In this document: positions 1-8,167 of the stretch, in pieces
How the letters are laid out: every line of letters starts with the position of its first letter
How positions within the stretch are numbered: position 1 is the first letter of the stretch
From: UBA2040 sp047637535
GTDB taxonomy: Bacteria > Bacteroidota > Bacteroidia > Flavobacteriales_D > Crocinitomicaceae
Direction: 5' to 3'
DNA: 12,736 nt
Assembly: GCA_047637535.1 (NCBI GenBank)
Contig: JBLIKY010000050.1
Coordinates: forward strand, 1-12,736
Program-made: the position numbers and the translations under genes
Notes under the pieces: model-generated
Told to the model about the DNA's origin: nothing
The model's database searches: none
The model's input: only the letters and a program-made list of their open reading frames with translations

Positions 1-1863
1 CGTCAAGCCGTTCCATTGTTAAAACCACATTCTCCAATTGTTGGTACAGGAATCGAACGCTTAGTTGCAAGAGATTCGCGTGTACTTGTTAATGCAGAAG
101 GAAAAGGTGTAGTTGAATACGTTGATGCAAATGAAATTGCAATTCGTTACAACTGGAACAAAGAAGATAAATTAGTAAGCTTCGATACAGAACTTACTCG
201 TTACCCTTTGACAAAATTTGCCAAAACCAATCAAGGTACTTGTATCAACTTGAAACCAATCGTTCAGAAAGGTGACGCAGTTGAAAAAGGTCAAGTATTG
301 TGTGAAGGTTATGCAACTGAAAACGGTGAACTTGCTCTAGGTCAAAACTTGAAAGTGGCATTCATGCCATGGAAAGGTTACAACTTTGAGGATGCAATCG
401 TTATATCTGAAAGAGTAGTAAGAGACGATATCTTTACTTCTATTCACATTGACGAATACTCGTTAGAGGTTCGTGAAACGAAACGTGGAATGGAAGAATT
501 GACTTCTGATATCCCTAACGTGAGCGAAGAAGCTACAAAAGATCTAGACGAAAACGGTCTAATCAGAGTAGGTGCTGAGATCAAAGAAGGCGATATCCTT
601 ATCGGAAAAATCACTCCAAAAGGAGAGACAGATCCATCTCCAGAAGAGAAATTATTACGTGCCATCTTTGGTGACAAAGCAGGTGATGTAAAAGATGCTT
701 CTTTAAAAGCAGGTCCTTCGTTGAGAGGTGTTGTCGTTCAGAAAAAATTGTTCTCAAGAGCAATGAAAGACAGAAAATCAAAAGCGCAAGACAAACCGAT
801 TTTAGAATCTTTGGATACTGATTTTGATAGCGACATCGCTAAATTGAAAGAAGTACTTTCTTCTAAATTGATAGACATCGTTGGTGAAACAAAATCAACT
901 GGGGTTTTCAATAACTTTAAGGAAGAAGTAATTAAAAAAGGAACAAAATTCTCAAGTAAAAACCTATTGGCTATCGATTATAGCATTGTTAATCCAACAA
1001 ATTGGACGGCAGACGCTAAAATCAATACTTTAGTTGGTAGAGTTATACATAACTTCAATATCAAGGCAAACGACTTATTGGGTAATTACAAACGTAAGAA
1101 ATTCCATATCTCTGTAGGAGATGAGTTGCCAGCAGGTATCATCAAATTGGCTAAAGTTTACGTTGCTAAAAAACGTAAGTTGAAAGTCGGTGATAAAATG
1201 GCGGGTCGTCACGGTAACAAAGGTATCGTTGCCAATATCGTTAGAGCTGAAGATATGCCATTCTTAGAGGATGGAACACCAGTAGATATCGTATTGAATC
1301 CACTTGGGGTGCCATCTCGTATGAACTTAGGTCAGATCTACGAAACTGTTCTAGGATGGGCTGGAGAAAAATTAAATGTAAAATTCGCAACGCCGATTTT
1401 TGATGGTGCTAAACCATACGAGATAGACGAATGGACGGAGAAAGCAGGAGTTCCAACATCAGGTAAAACTTACCTATACGATGGAGGTACTGGAGAGCGT
1501 TTCCACCAAACAGCTACCGTAGGTATCATTTACATGCTTAAATTATCTCACATGGTTGATGATAAAATGCATGCTCGTTCAATCGGACCGTACTCATTAA
1601 TTACGCAACAGCCATTAGGTGGTAAAGCGCAATTTGGAGGTCAACGTTTTGGTGAGATGGAAGTTTGGGCATTGGAAGCATTTGGTGCTGCCAATATCCT
1701 TCAAGAAATCTTGACTGTGAAATCAGATGATGTCATGGGACGTGCTAAAGCGTACGAGGCAATTGTTAAAGGAGACAATATTCCTGAACCAGGAATACCA
1801 GAATCTTTCAACGTATTGTTGCATGAATTGAGAGGATTGTGTCTGAATATTTCTTTGGACTAA
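1..1863 (+). CDS. rpoB: DNA-directed RNA polymerase subunit beta, C-terminal part (5' end outside window)
   Basis: The reading frame is open from base 1, so the gene begins upstream; 620 residues are present, about half of a usual Bacteroidota beta subunit. Beta forms one pincer and part of the active centre of RNA polymerase. The fragment opens with RQAVPLL, a conserved stretch just after the central part of beta. Other hallmarks are MPWKGYNFEDAIVISE (fragment residues 122-137), GDKMAGRHGNKG (397-408, active-centre lysine region), and GGKAQFGGQRFGEMEVWALE (from 540), the C-terminal region that contacts beta'. The stretch at about 245-350 between conserved blocks is lysine-rich and less conserved, as expected of lineage-specific beta inserts. 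The stop lies 34 nt before rpoC and no terminator lies between, so the two are co-transcribed. The rifampicin-resistance region is upstream of the window and cannot be assessed. Identification is very secure. Confidence 0.98.
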   Translation, partial: RQAVPLLKPHSPIVGTGIERLVARDSRVLVNAEGKGVVEYVDANEIAIRYNWNKEDKLVSFDTELTRYPLTKFAKTNQGTCINLKPIVQKGDAVEKGQVLCEGYATENGELALGQNLKVAFMPWKGYNFEDAIVISERVVRDDIFTSIHIDEYSLEVRETKRGMEELTSDIPNVSEEATKDLDENGLIRVGAEIKEGDILIGKITPKGETDPSPEEKLLRAIFGDKAGDVKDASLKAGPSLRGVVVQKKLFSRAMKDRKSKAQDKPILESLDTDFDSDIAKLKEVLSSKLIDIVGETKSTGVFNNFKEEVIKKGTKFSSKNLLAIDYSIVNPTNWTADAKINTLVGRVIHNFNIKANDLLGNYKRKKFHISVGDELPAGIIKLAKVYVAKKRKLKVGDKMAGRHGNKGIVANIVRAEDMPFLEDGTPVDIVLNPLGVPSRMNLGQIYETVLGWAGEKLNVKFATPIFDGAKPYEIDEWTEKAGVPTSGKTYLYDGGTGERFHQTATVGIIYMLKLSHMVDDKMHARSIGPYSLITQQPLGGKAQFGGQRFGEMEVWALEAFGAANILQEILTVKSDDVMGRAKAYEAIVKGDNIPEPGIPESFNVLLHELRGLCLNISLD

Positions 1864-1897
1864 TCAAGATTTGTTGAATTTTTAGAAAAGCAAGAAA

Positions 1898-4800
1898 ATG
1901 GCTTATAGAAAAGATATACCGAGTAAACAAAGTAGTTTCAACAAGATTACCATCTCGTTGGCTTCTCCAGAAATGATTCTGGCGAACTCATCAGGGGAGG
2001 TGTTGAAGCCTGAAACAATTAACTATCGTACTTACAAACCTGAAAGAGATGGTTTGTTTTGCGAGCGCATCTTTGGTCCTGTAAAGGATTACGAATGTCA
2101 TTGTGGTAAATACAAAAGAATCCGTTATAAAGGAATCGTTTGTGACCGTTGTGGTGTTGAAGTAACTGAGAAAAAAGTACGTCGTGAAAGAATGGGACAC
2201 ATCTCTTTGGTGGTTCCTGTTGCTCACATCTGGTACTTCAGATCTTTGCCAAACAAGATTGGTTATTTATTAGGCCTTCCTACTAAGAAACTTGACCAAA
2301 TTATTTATTACGAACGTTATGTTGTTATCCAAACGGGTACTGCAACAAATTTAGACGGTTCGGAATTAACTAAAATGGACTTCTTAACGGAAGAAGAATA
2401 CCTAGATATCCTAGATACTCTTCCTAAAGAAAATCAATATTTAGAAGATACAGATCCTAATAAATTCATCGCTAAGATGGGTGCTGAGGCCATTCACGAC
2501 TTGTTAAGCCGTATGGACTTAGACCAAACATCTTACGATTTACGTCATGCTGCTGACACTGAAAACTCCGTTCAAAGAAAGAACGAAGCACTTAAGCGTT
2601 TGCAAGTGGTTGAAGCAATGCGTGCCTCTAAAGGTCGTATTGAAAATAGACCAGAATGGATGATCGTAAAAGTGGTTCCAGTTATACCACCTGAATTGCG
2701 TCCTTTAGTACCACTTGATGGTGGTCGTTTCGCAACGTCAGATTTGAATGACTTGTACCGTCGTGTTATTATCCGTAATAACCGTTTGAAAAGATTGATC
2801 GAGATCAAAGCTCCAGAAGTAATTTTACGTAATGAGAAACGTATGCTTCAAGAGTCTGTTGATTCATTATTCGATAACTCTCGTAAAGCATCTGCAGTTA
2901 AGACTGAATCTAATCGTCCGTTGAAATCTCTTTCTGATTCATTGAAAGGTAAACAAGGTCGTTTCCGTCAAAACTTACTGGGTAAACGTGTTGATTATTC
3001 TGCACGTTCGGTAATTGTTGTTGGACCAGATTTAAAATTGCACGAATGTGGTTTGCCAAAAGATATGGCAGCTGAACTTTACAAACCGTTTATCATCCGT
3101 AAGATGATTGAACGTGGAATTGTAAAAACAGTAAAATCCGCTAAGAAAATTGTAGACAAAAAAGAACCAGTTGTTTGGGATATTTTGGAGAACATATTAA
3201 GAGGACATCCAGTTCTTTTAAACAGAGCTCCAACGCTTCACCGTTTAGGTATTCAAGCGTTCCAACCAAAATTGATTGAAGGAAAAGCAATTCGTTTGCA
3301 CCCGTTGGTAACAACAGCCTTCAATGCCGATTTTGATGGGGATCAAATGGCAGTCCACTTACCACTTGGTAATGCTGCAATTTTAGAAGCACAATTGTTG
3401 ATGTTGGCTTCTCATAACATTTTGAATCCTGCGAATGGTGCTCCTATTGCTGTACCGTCTCAGGATATGGTCTTGGGTCTTTACTATATTACTAAAGGTA
3501 AAGTAACCAAAGGTGATGTTATCGTACAAGGTGAAGGTGGAATTTTCTACTCGCCAGAAGAGGTAATCATTGCTTACAACGAAAGAAGACTTGATTTGCA
3601 CGCGCATATCAAAGTGAAAACTTACGATGTAGACGAAAATGGTGAGATCGGATTAAGAATGGTCGATACAACTTGTGGACGTATTTTGTTTAACGAAAGA
3701 GTTCCAAGACAAGTAGGATTTATCAATGACGTATTGACTAAGAAAGCCTTAAGAGATATCATTGGTAAAGTATTGAAAGTTTGTGGTACTTCCGCAACTG
3801 CTCATTTCTTAGATGAAATTAAAGAATTAGGTTACGATATGGCCTTTAGAGGTGGATTGTCGTTTAACCTTGATGATATTATTATCCCAGAAGAAAAAGT
3901 TAAGTTGGTAGAAAAAGCTGATGTTGATGTCAAAGAAGTTATGGCAAACTACAACATGGGTCTTATTACTAACAACGAACGTTATAACCAAATCATTGAT
4001 ATCTGGACGCATACAAACTCACGTTTGACTGCAACTTTGATGAATCAATTGCAAGAAGATAAACAAGGTTTCAACTCCATCTACATGATGTACGATTCTG
4101 GAGCCCGTGGATCTAAAGAGCAAATTCGTCAGTTATCAGGTATGCGTGGATTGATGGCGAAACCTCAGAAATCTGGAGCTTCTTCTCAAGAGATTATTGA
4201 AAATCCAATTCTTTCTAACTTTAAAGAAGGTCTATCAATTCTTGAGTACTTTATATCTACTCACGGTGCTCGTAAAGGTTTGGCCGATACAGCATTGAAA
4301 ACAGCCGATGCGGGTTACTTGACTCGTCGTTTGGTGGATGTTGCACAAGACGTTGTAATTAATGTTGATGATTGTGGAACTCTAAGAGGATTGGTTGCGA
4401 CTGCCTTAAAGAAAAATGATGATATCGTTGAACCACTTTACGATAGAATCTTAGGAAGAACTTCAGTACATGATATCTATCACCCAGAAACTGAAGAGCT
4501 ATTGGTTGAAGCAGGTCAGTTGATGACTGAAGACTTAGCTGGTAAAATTGAAAAAGCAGATATCGAGGAAGTTGAAATTCGCTCAGTATTGACTTGTGAA
4601 ATGCGTAGAGGTGTTTGTTCTAAATGTTACGGTCGTAACCTTGCAACACACAGAAATGCACAAATGGGTGATACAGTAGGTGTAATTGCTGCTCAATCGA
4701 TTGGTGAACCAGGTACACAGTTAACGTTACGTACATTCCACGTTGGGGGTACAGCATCTAACAGTACTGATATTTCTGACTTGAAAGTAAAAGCAAACGG

Positions 4801-6187
4801 TAAATTCGAAATTGACGAGTTGCGTACTATCGAGAAGAAAGGTGATGACGGTAAAATTAAAGTTGTTGTTATCGGACGTTCTGCTGAGATTAAAGTTACT
4901 GACGAGAAAACAGGAGTTATTATTCAAACGGCAAACATTCCTTACGGTTCTGAGATGATGATCGGAGACGTGAAGAAAGTGAAGAAAGGTGACGTCATTT
5001 GTAAATGGGATCCATACAATGCGGTGATCGTTTCAGATGTTACTGGTAAAGTCGTATTTGATAACATTATTGACGGAATCACTTACCGTGAAGAAGTCGA
5101 TGAGCAAACAGGATTTACTGAGAAAGTAATTACTGAGTCAAGAGACAAAAAGAAGAATCCAGCGATTCACATTATAGATAAGAAAACTAAAGAGGTATTA
5201 AGAGAATTCAACTTACCAGTTGATGCTCACATTTCTGTAAAAGAAGGTGATGCAATCGAGGCAGGTCAGATTTTGGTTAAGATTCCTCGTGTTGCAGGTA
5301 AAACTGGAGATATTACAGGGGGTCTACCTCGTGTTACCGAATTATTCGAAGCACGTAACCCTTCAAATCCAGCAGTTATTTCTGAAATTGACGGTATTGC
5401 AGAATACGGTAAAATTAAAAGAGGTAACCGTGAGATTGTTATCACGACAAAAACTGGCGAAGTACGTAAGTATTTAGTTCCACTTTCGAAACATATCTTG
5501 GTACAAGAGAATGACTTCGTAAGAGCAGGTAGTGCTTTGTCTGATGGTGCTGTTACTCCAAACGATATCTTGAATATCGAAGGTCCAACTGCAGTTCAAG
5601 AATACTTAGTGAACGAAATCCAAGAGGTTTACCGTTTGCAAGGTGTGAAGATCAATGACAAACACTTCGAAGTTATCGTACGTCAAATGATGTTGAAAGC
5701 TGAGATTTTGGATGCTGGTGATACTCGTTTCTTAGAAGGACAATCTGTTCACAAAGCAGATATCATGGAAGAAAACGATGCTATCTTCGGAATGAAAGTG
5801 GTTATCGAAAACGGAGGTTCAACTGAAATCAGAAATGGTCAAATTATCTCTGCTCGTAGATTACGTGACGAAAACTCTCAACTGAGACGTACTGATTCAC
5901 AATTAATCGAAGCACGTGATGCAGTTCCTGCTACTTCAAAACCGTTGTTGCAAGGTATTACAAGAGCGTCTTTACAGACTCAATCGTTTATCTCAGCGGC
6001 ATCTTTCCAAGAGACTACCAAAGTGTTAAACGAGGCAGCTATCGCAGGAAAAGAAGACAACTTGTTAGGATTGAAAGAAAACGTTATCGTTGGACATCTA
6101 ATCCCAGCCGGTACAGGTTCAAGAGCATACGACAAAATGATCGTTGCTGACAAAGCTGATTTAGCTAAGTTAGAAGCAGACGCTTAA
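1898..6187 (+). CDS. rpoC: DNA-directed RNA polymerase subunit beta'
   Basis: Complete 1429-residue beta' subunit, the catalytic large subunit of RNA polymerase. The N-terminal zinc ribbon uses C67, C69, C82 and C85. The active-site NADFDGDQ has metal-binding D478, D480 and D482. The second zinc site uses C826, C900, C907 and C910. The bridge helix lies around residues 790-811 (GARKGLADTALKTADAGYLT) and the trigger-loop helix around 931-951 (SIGEPGTQLTLRTFHVGG). The length fits Bacteroidota beta'. The start at MAYRKDIPS is supported by the 34-nt spacing from rpoB and an A-rich leader; there is no Shine-Dalgarno, which is usual in this phylum. The gene ends in a strong intrinsic terminator 24 nt after the stop, closing the rpoBC transcription unit. 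All catalytic and zinc residues are intact and I saw no frameshift. Confidence 0.99.
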   Translation: MAYRKDIPSKQSSFNKITISLASPEMILANSSGEVLKPETINYRTYKPERDGLFCERIFGPVKDYECHCGKYKRIRYKGIVCDRCGVEVTEKKVRRERMGHISLVVPVAHIWYFRSLPNKIGYLLGLPTKKLDQIIYYERYVVIQTGTATNLDGSELTKMDFLTEEEYLDILDTLPKENQYLEDTDPNKFIAKMGAEAIHDLLSRMDLDQTSYDLRHAADTENSVQRKNEALKRLQVVEAMRASKGRIENRPEWMIVKVVPVIPPELRPLVPLDGGRFATSDLNDLYRRVIIRNNRLKRLIEIKAPEVILRNEKRMLQESVDSLFDNSRKASAVKTESNRPLKSLSDSLKGKQGRFRQNLLGKRVDYSARSVIVVGPDLKLHECGLPKDMAAELYKPFIIRKMIERGIVKTVKSAKKIVDKKEPVVWDILENILRGHPVLLNRAPTLHRLGIQAFQPKLIEGKAIRLHPLVTTAFNADFDGDQMAVHLPLGNAAILEAQLLMLASHNILNPANGAPIAVPSQDMVLGLYYITKGKVTKGDVIVQGEGGIFYSPEEVIIAYNERRLDLHAHIKVKTYDVDENGEIGLRMVDTTCGRILFNERVPRQVGFINDVLTKKALRDIIGKVLKVCGTSATAHFLDEIKELGYDMAFRGGLSFNLDDIIIPEEKVKLVEKADVDVKEVMANYNMGLITNNERYNQIIDIWTHTNSRLTATLMNQLQEDKQGFNSIYMMYDSGARGSKEQIRQLSGMRGLMAKPQKSGASSQEIIENPILSNFKEGLSILEYFISTHGARKGLADTALKTADAGYLTRRLVDVAQDVVINVDDCGTLRGLVATALKKNDDIVEPLYDRILGRTSVHDIYHPETEELLVEAGQLMTEDLAGKIEKADIEEVEIRSVLTCEMRRGVCSKCYGRNLATHRNAQMGDTVGVIAAQSIGEPGTQLTLRTFHVGGTASNSTDISDLKVKANGKFEIDELRTIEKKGDDGKIKVVVIGRSAEIKVTDEKTGVIIQTANIPYGSEMMIGDVKKVKKGDVICKWDPYNAVIVSDVTGKVVFDNIIDGITYREEVDEQTGFTEKVITESRDKKKNPAIHIIDKKTKEVLREFNLPVDAHISVKEGDAIEAGQILVKIPRVAGKTGDITGGLPRVTELFEARNPSNPAVISEIDGIAEYGKIKRGNREIVITTKTGEVRKYLVPLSKHILVQENDFVRAGSALSDGAVTPNDILNIEGPTAVQEYLVNEIQEVYRLQGVKINDKHFEVIVRQMMLKAEILDAGDTRFLEGQSVHKADIMEENDAIFGMKVVIENGGSTEIRNGQIISARRLRDENSQLRRTDSQLIEARDAVPATSKPLLQGITRASLQTQSFISAASFQETTKVLNEAAIAGKEDNLLGLKENVIVGHLIPAGTGSRAYDKMIVADKADLAKLEADA

Positions 6188-6211
6188 GATCTAATCGATA
6201 TAAAATATACA

Positions 6212-6238
6212 GGGGACGAGTAATCGTCCCCTTTTTTT
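6212..6238 (+). terminator. Intrinsic terminator of rpoBC
   Basis: A perfect 8-bp GC-rich stem, GGGGACGA (6212-6219) and TCGTCCCC (6224-6231), closes a GTAA loop (GNRA class) and is followed directly by seven T (6232-6238). It starts 24 nt after the rpoC stop codon. This is a textbook rho-independent terminator on the + strand; on the - strand the stem is not followed by a T run, so it looks one-directional. Confidence 0.95.
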
Positions 6239-6342
6239 GTGCTTTATATTTTGAATAGAATTCGTCTTCGAGCTCCTAACCATTTCTTGATTAGAATTAT
6301 AAAATGACATTTTGGAACGAGTAAATTTCTAGAGGACATAAC
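6239..6342. other. Spacer between two convergent terminators
   Basis: This AT-rich stretch lies between the rpoBC and pruA terminators. I see no ORF of useful length, no hairpin with a T run and no promoter match I would defend. The only small frame, ATG at 6304, stops after six codons. Confidence 0.6.
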
Positions 6343-6379
6343 AAAAAAATGCCCCATCCATCTATTGACGAATGAGGCA
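6343..6379 (-). terminator. Intrinsic terminator of pruA
   Basis: Read on the - strand, TGCCTCATTC (6379-6370) pairs with GGATGGGGCA (6359-6350) over 10 bp with two G-T wobbles and a 10-nt loop, followed by seven T (6349-6343). It lies about 60 nt after the pruA stop. Its wobbles and the run of A on the + strand side fit use in the - direction only. With the rpoC terminator about 105 nt away, the convergent pair is insulated from read-through in both directions. Confidence 0.88.
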
Positions 6380-6403
6380 TAAAGTATTTGTAGAAAATCA
6401 GTT

Positions 6404-6438
6404 GTCTATTAGCTAACTACTAATAACTAATCCCTAAT
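6404..6438 (-). repeat. Five imperfect 7-bp repeats (ATTAGNN) just after the pruA stop
   Basis: Read on the - strand from 6438, the sequence runs ATTAGGG, ATTAGTT, ATTAGTA, GTTAGCT, AATAGAC, five consecutive 7-mers in register, beginning 2 nt after the pruA stop codon. The first three share ATTAG exactly; the last two each differ by one base in that core. It lies in the transcribed 3' untranslated region between stop codon and terminator. No function is evident; slippage-derived low-complexity sequence is the simplest reading. Confidence 0.6.
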
Positions 6439-6440
6439 TG

Positions 6441-8069
6441 TTACCCCAAAAACGGATACCTATAATCCGTCGGCGTTACAAATGTTTCTTTAATCGTACG
6501 AGCTGATGTCCAACGTAACAAGTTCATTGCTGCACCTGCTTTGTCGTTTGTACCCGAACCACGAGCACCACCAAATGGTTGTTGTCCTACAACAGCACCT
6601 GTTGGTTTGTCGTTGATGTAGAAATTACCTGCTGCGTTCTCCAATTTCTTCATGGCCAATGTTACTGCGTAACGGTCAAGAGATAAGATGGAACCTGTCA
6701 ATGCATACTCAGAAGTTTGATCAACGATGTCTAAAGTTGCTTCAAAATCTTTGTCTTCGTATACGAATATCGTGATTACAGGGCCGAAAATTTCTTCGCA
6801 CATAGTCCTGAATTGGTGATTCGTTGTAACGACTACTGTTGGTTCAATAAAGTACCCTACAGATTTGTCGTAGTTTCCACCAGCAATGATTTCAGCGTCG
6901 TCTTGCGTTTTGATATAGTCGATGTATCCAGCGATTTTATCAAAAGCATTCTCGTCGATAACGGCATTGACAAAGTTAGAAGGGTCTTCAGTTGTTCCCA
7001 TTTTAAACGAACCAACTTGCTCAACTAAACTTTCTTTAATTGCCGCCCAATTGGATGCAGGAACATAAGCTCTAGATGCAGCCGAACATTTCTGCCCTTG
7101 GAATTCGAATGCCCCTCTAGCGATCGCTGTAGCGACTTCTTTTGCTGGAGCACTGTTATGAGCTACGATAAAGTCTTTACCGCCTGTCTCGCCAACGATA
7201 CGTGGGTATGTTCGGTAGTTTTCAATGTTGTTTCCGATTTCTTTCCACAAGTGACGGAAAACTCCAGTTGAACCTGTAAAGTGAAGTGCGGCCAAATCTC
7301 TGTGTTTAAAGATCACGTCTCCAGCAACTGGTCCGTCAACTGTTACCATATTGATAACCCCAGCAGGAAGTCCTGCTGCTTCAAACAATTCCATGATTAC
7401 TTGCGCAGAGTACATTTGACTCTCAGCTGGTTTCCAAACGACAACGTTACCCATCATTGCAGGCGCAGCACATAGGTTGGCAGCAATTGCAGTGAAATTA
7501 AAAGGTGTAATTGCAAAAACAAAACCTTCTAGAGGTCGGTATTCAAGGCGATTCCAAAGTCCGGCTTGCGAACCAGGTTGCTGAGCATAAATCTCAGTCA
7601 TGTAACTTACATTAAAACGTAAGAAATCAATTAGCTCACAAGAAGCATCGATTTCGGCTTGATATACATTCTTTGATTGCCCCAACATAGTTGCAGCGTT
7701 CATTTTGTCTCTAAAAGGACCTGCTAATAAATCAGCAGCTTTTAAGAAGATTGCAGCACGGTGTTCCCAAGGAAGGTTTGCCCAGTCGCTTTTTGCAGCC
7801 AAGGCCGCATCAATAGCTTCAGTTACATGTTGTGCTGTACCGTAGTTATAATGCCCCAAAGTTTTCTTGTGATCATGTGGCGGAGACATTCTTCTTTTAT
7901 CGTTTGTAGTCACCTTTTTACCCCCAATGTACATCGGTACATCGATGGGAGCTTGGTTATACATTTCTTTGTATTTCTTAATAAGGCTCTCTCTCTGAGC
8001 GGTGTTAGGTGCAAAGCTGTTTACCGGTTCATTGACCGCAACTGGTACCTTAAATAGAGCATTCGACAT
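6441..8069 (-). CDS. pruA: L-glutamate gamma-semialdehyde dehydrogenase (1-pyrroline-5-carboxylate dehydrogenase)
   Basis: A 542-residue aldehyde dehydrogenase that oxidises L-glutamate 5-semialdehyde, in equilibrium with pyrroline-5-carboxylate, to glutamate with NAD+; this is the second step of proline catabolism in the cytoplasm. It matches the stand-alone P5C dehydrogenase type (about 540 residues, related to ALDH4A1), not the bifunctional PutA fusion. Motifs in order: TPFNF with N191, the cofactor-binding GSTG from 266, GETGGK with general-base E294, FEFQGQKCSAASR with nucleophile C328, and EEIFGPV near 425-431. The start at 8069 (MSNALFKVP) is preferred over an in-frame ATG at 8096 because that ATG lies inside the predicted promoter -7 box. 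The proline dehydrogenase that would supply substrate is not in the window. Transcription ends at its own terminator, convergent with rpoC. Confidence 0.96.
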   Translation of the reverse strand: MSNALFKVPVAVNEPVNSFAPNTAQRESLIKKYKEMYNQAPIDVPMYIGGKKVTTNDKRRMSPPHDHKKTLGHYNYGTAQHVTEAIDAALAAKSDWANLPWEHRAAIFLKAADLLAGPFRDKMNAATMLGQSKNVYQAEIDASCELIDFLRFNVSYMTEIYAQQPGSQAGLWNRLEYRPLEGFVFAITPFNFTAIAANLCAAPAMMGNVVVWKPAESQMYSAQVIMELFEAAGLPAGVINMVTVDGPVAGDVIFKHRDLAALHFTGSTGVFRHLWKEIGNNIENYRTYPRIVGETGGKDFIVAHNSAPAKEVATAIARGAFEFQGQKCSAASRAYVPASNWAAIKESLVEQVGSFKMGTTEDPSNFVNAVIDENAFDKIAGYIDYIKTQDDAEIIAGGNYDKSVGYFIEPTVVVTTNHQFRTMCEEIFGPVITIFVYEDKDFEATLDIVDQTSEYALTGSILSLDRYAVTLAMKKLENAAGNFYINDKPTGAVVGQQPFGGARGSGTNDKAGAAMNLLRWTSARTIKETFVTPTDYRYPFLG

Positions 8070-8090
8070 AATTCTTTTTGTTCTAGTTTG

Positions 8091-8121
8091 TTGCAAAAGT
8101 AACGATTGTTAGTTATCCTTG
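8091..8121 (+). promoter_or_regulatory. Possible promoter of the TPR gene, superimposed on the pruA promoter
   Basis: On the + strand, TTG (8091-8093), 20 nt and TATCCTTG (8114-8121) fit the same consensus with one mismatch in the -7 element. The predicted start near 8128 leaves a leader of about 40 nt before the ATG at 8168. It occupies almost the same base pairs as the opposite-facing pruA promoter. One mismatch in an AT-rich region makes this tentative. Confidence 0.35.
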
Positions 8122-8124
8122 CAA
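8094..8124 (-). promoter_or_regulatory. Predicted pruA promoter
   Basis: On the - strand, TTG (8124-8122), a 20-nt spacer and TACTTTTG (8101-8094) match the Bacteroidota sigma-A consensus TTG-N17-23-TAnnTTTG with no mismatch. Transcription would start near 8087 and give a leader of about 18 nt before the ATG at 8069, which fixes the start-codon choice. Confidence 0.75.
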
Positions 8125-8167
8125 TGAAGATTACATCAACTTACGTACTAACTCTTATTTAACTGCT

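Noticed and set aside
16..1863. Separate ORF starting at TTG 16
   Set aside because: The frame is open through base 1 and the residues before it (RQAVP) are conserved RpoB sequence, so this is an internal part of a gene that starts upstream, not a new start.
4972..4990. Tandem GTGAAGAAA duplication inside rpoC
   Set aside because: It encodes VKKVKK in a lysine-rich surface segment of beta' and keeps the frame; ordinary coding low complexity.
5247..5477. 76-codon + strand frame inside rpoC
   Set aside because: It overlaps conserved beta' sequence in another frame, and its peptide has no domain-like features.
6813..8057. Open frames on the + strand opposite pruA (6813-7028, 7281-7475, 7761-8057)
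   Set aside because: They have no recognisable domains or plausible starts, and lie antisense to a well-conserved enzyme; they are shadows of pruA codon usage.
8070..8096. Nine-residue N-terminal extension of pruA from an ATG at 8096
   Set aside because: That ATG lies within the predicted -7 element and upstream of the predicted transcription start, and the extension (MQQTRTKRI) has no family support.
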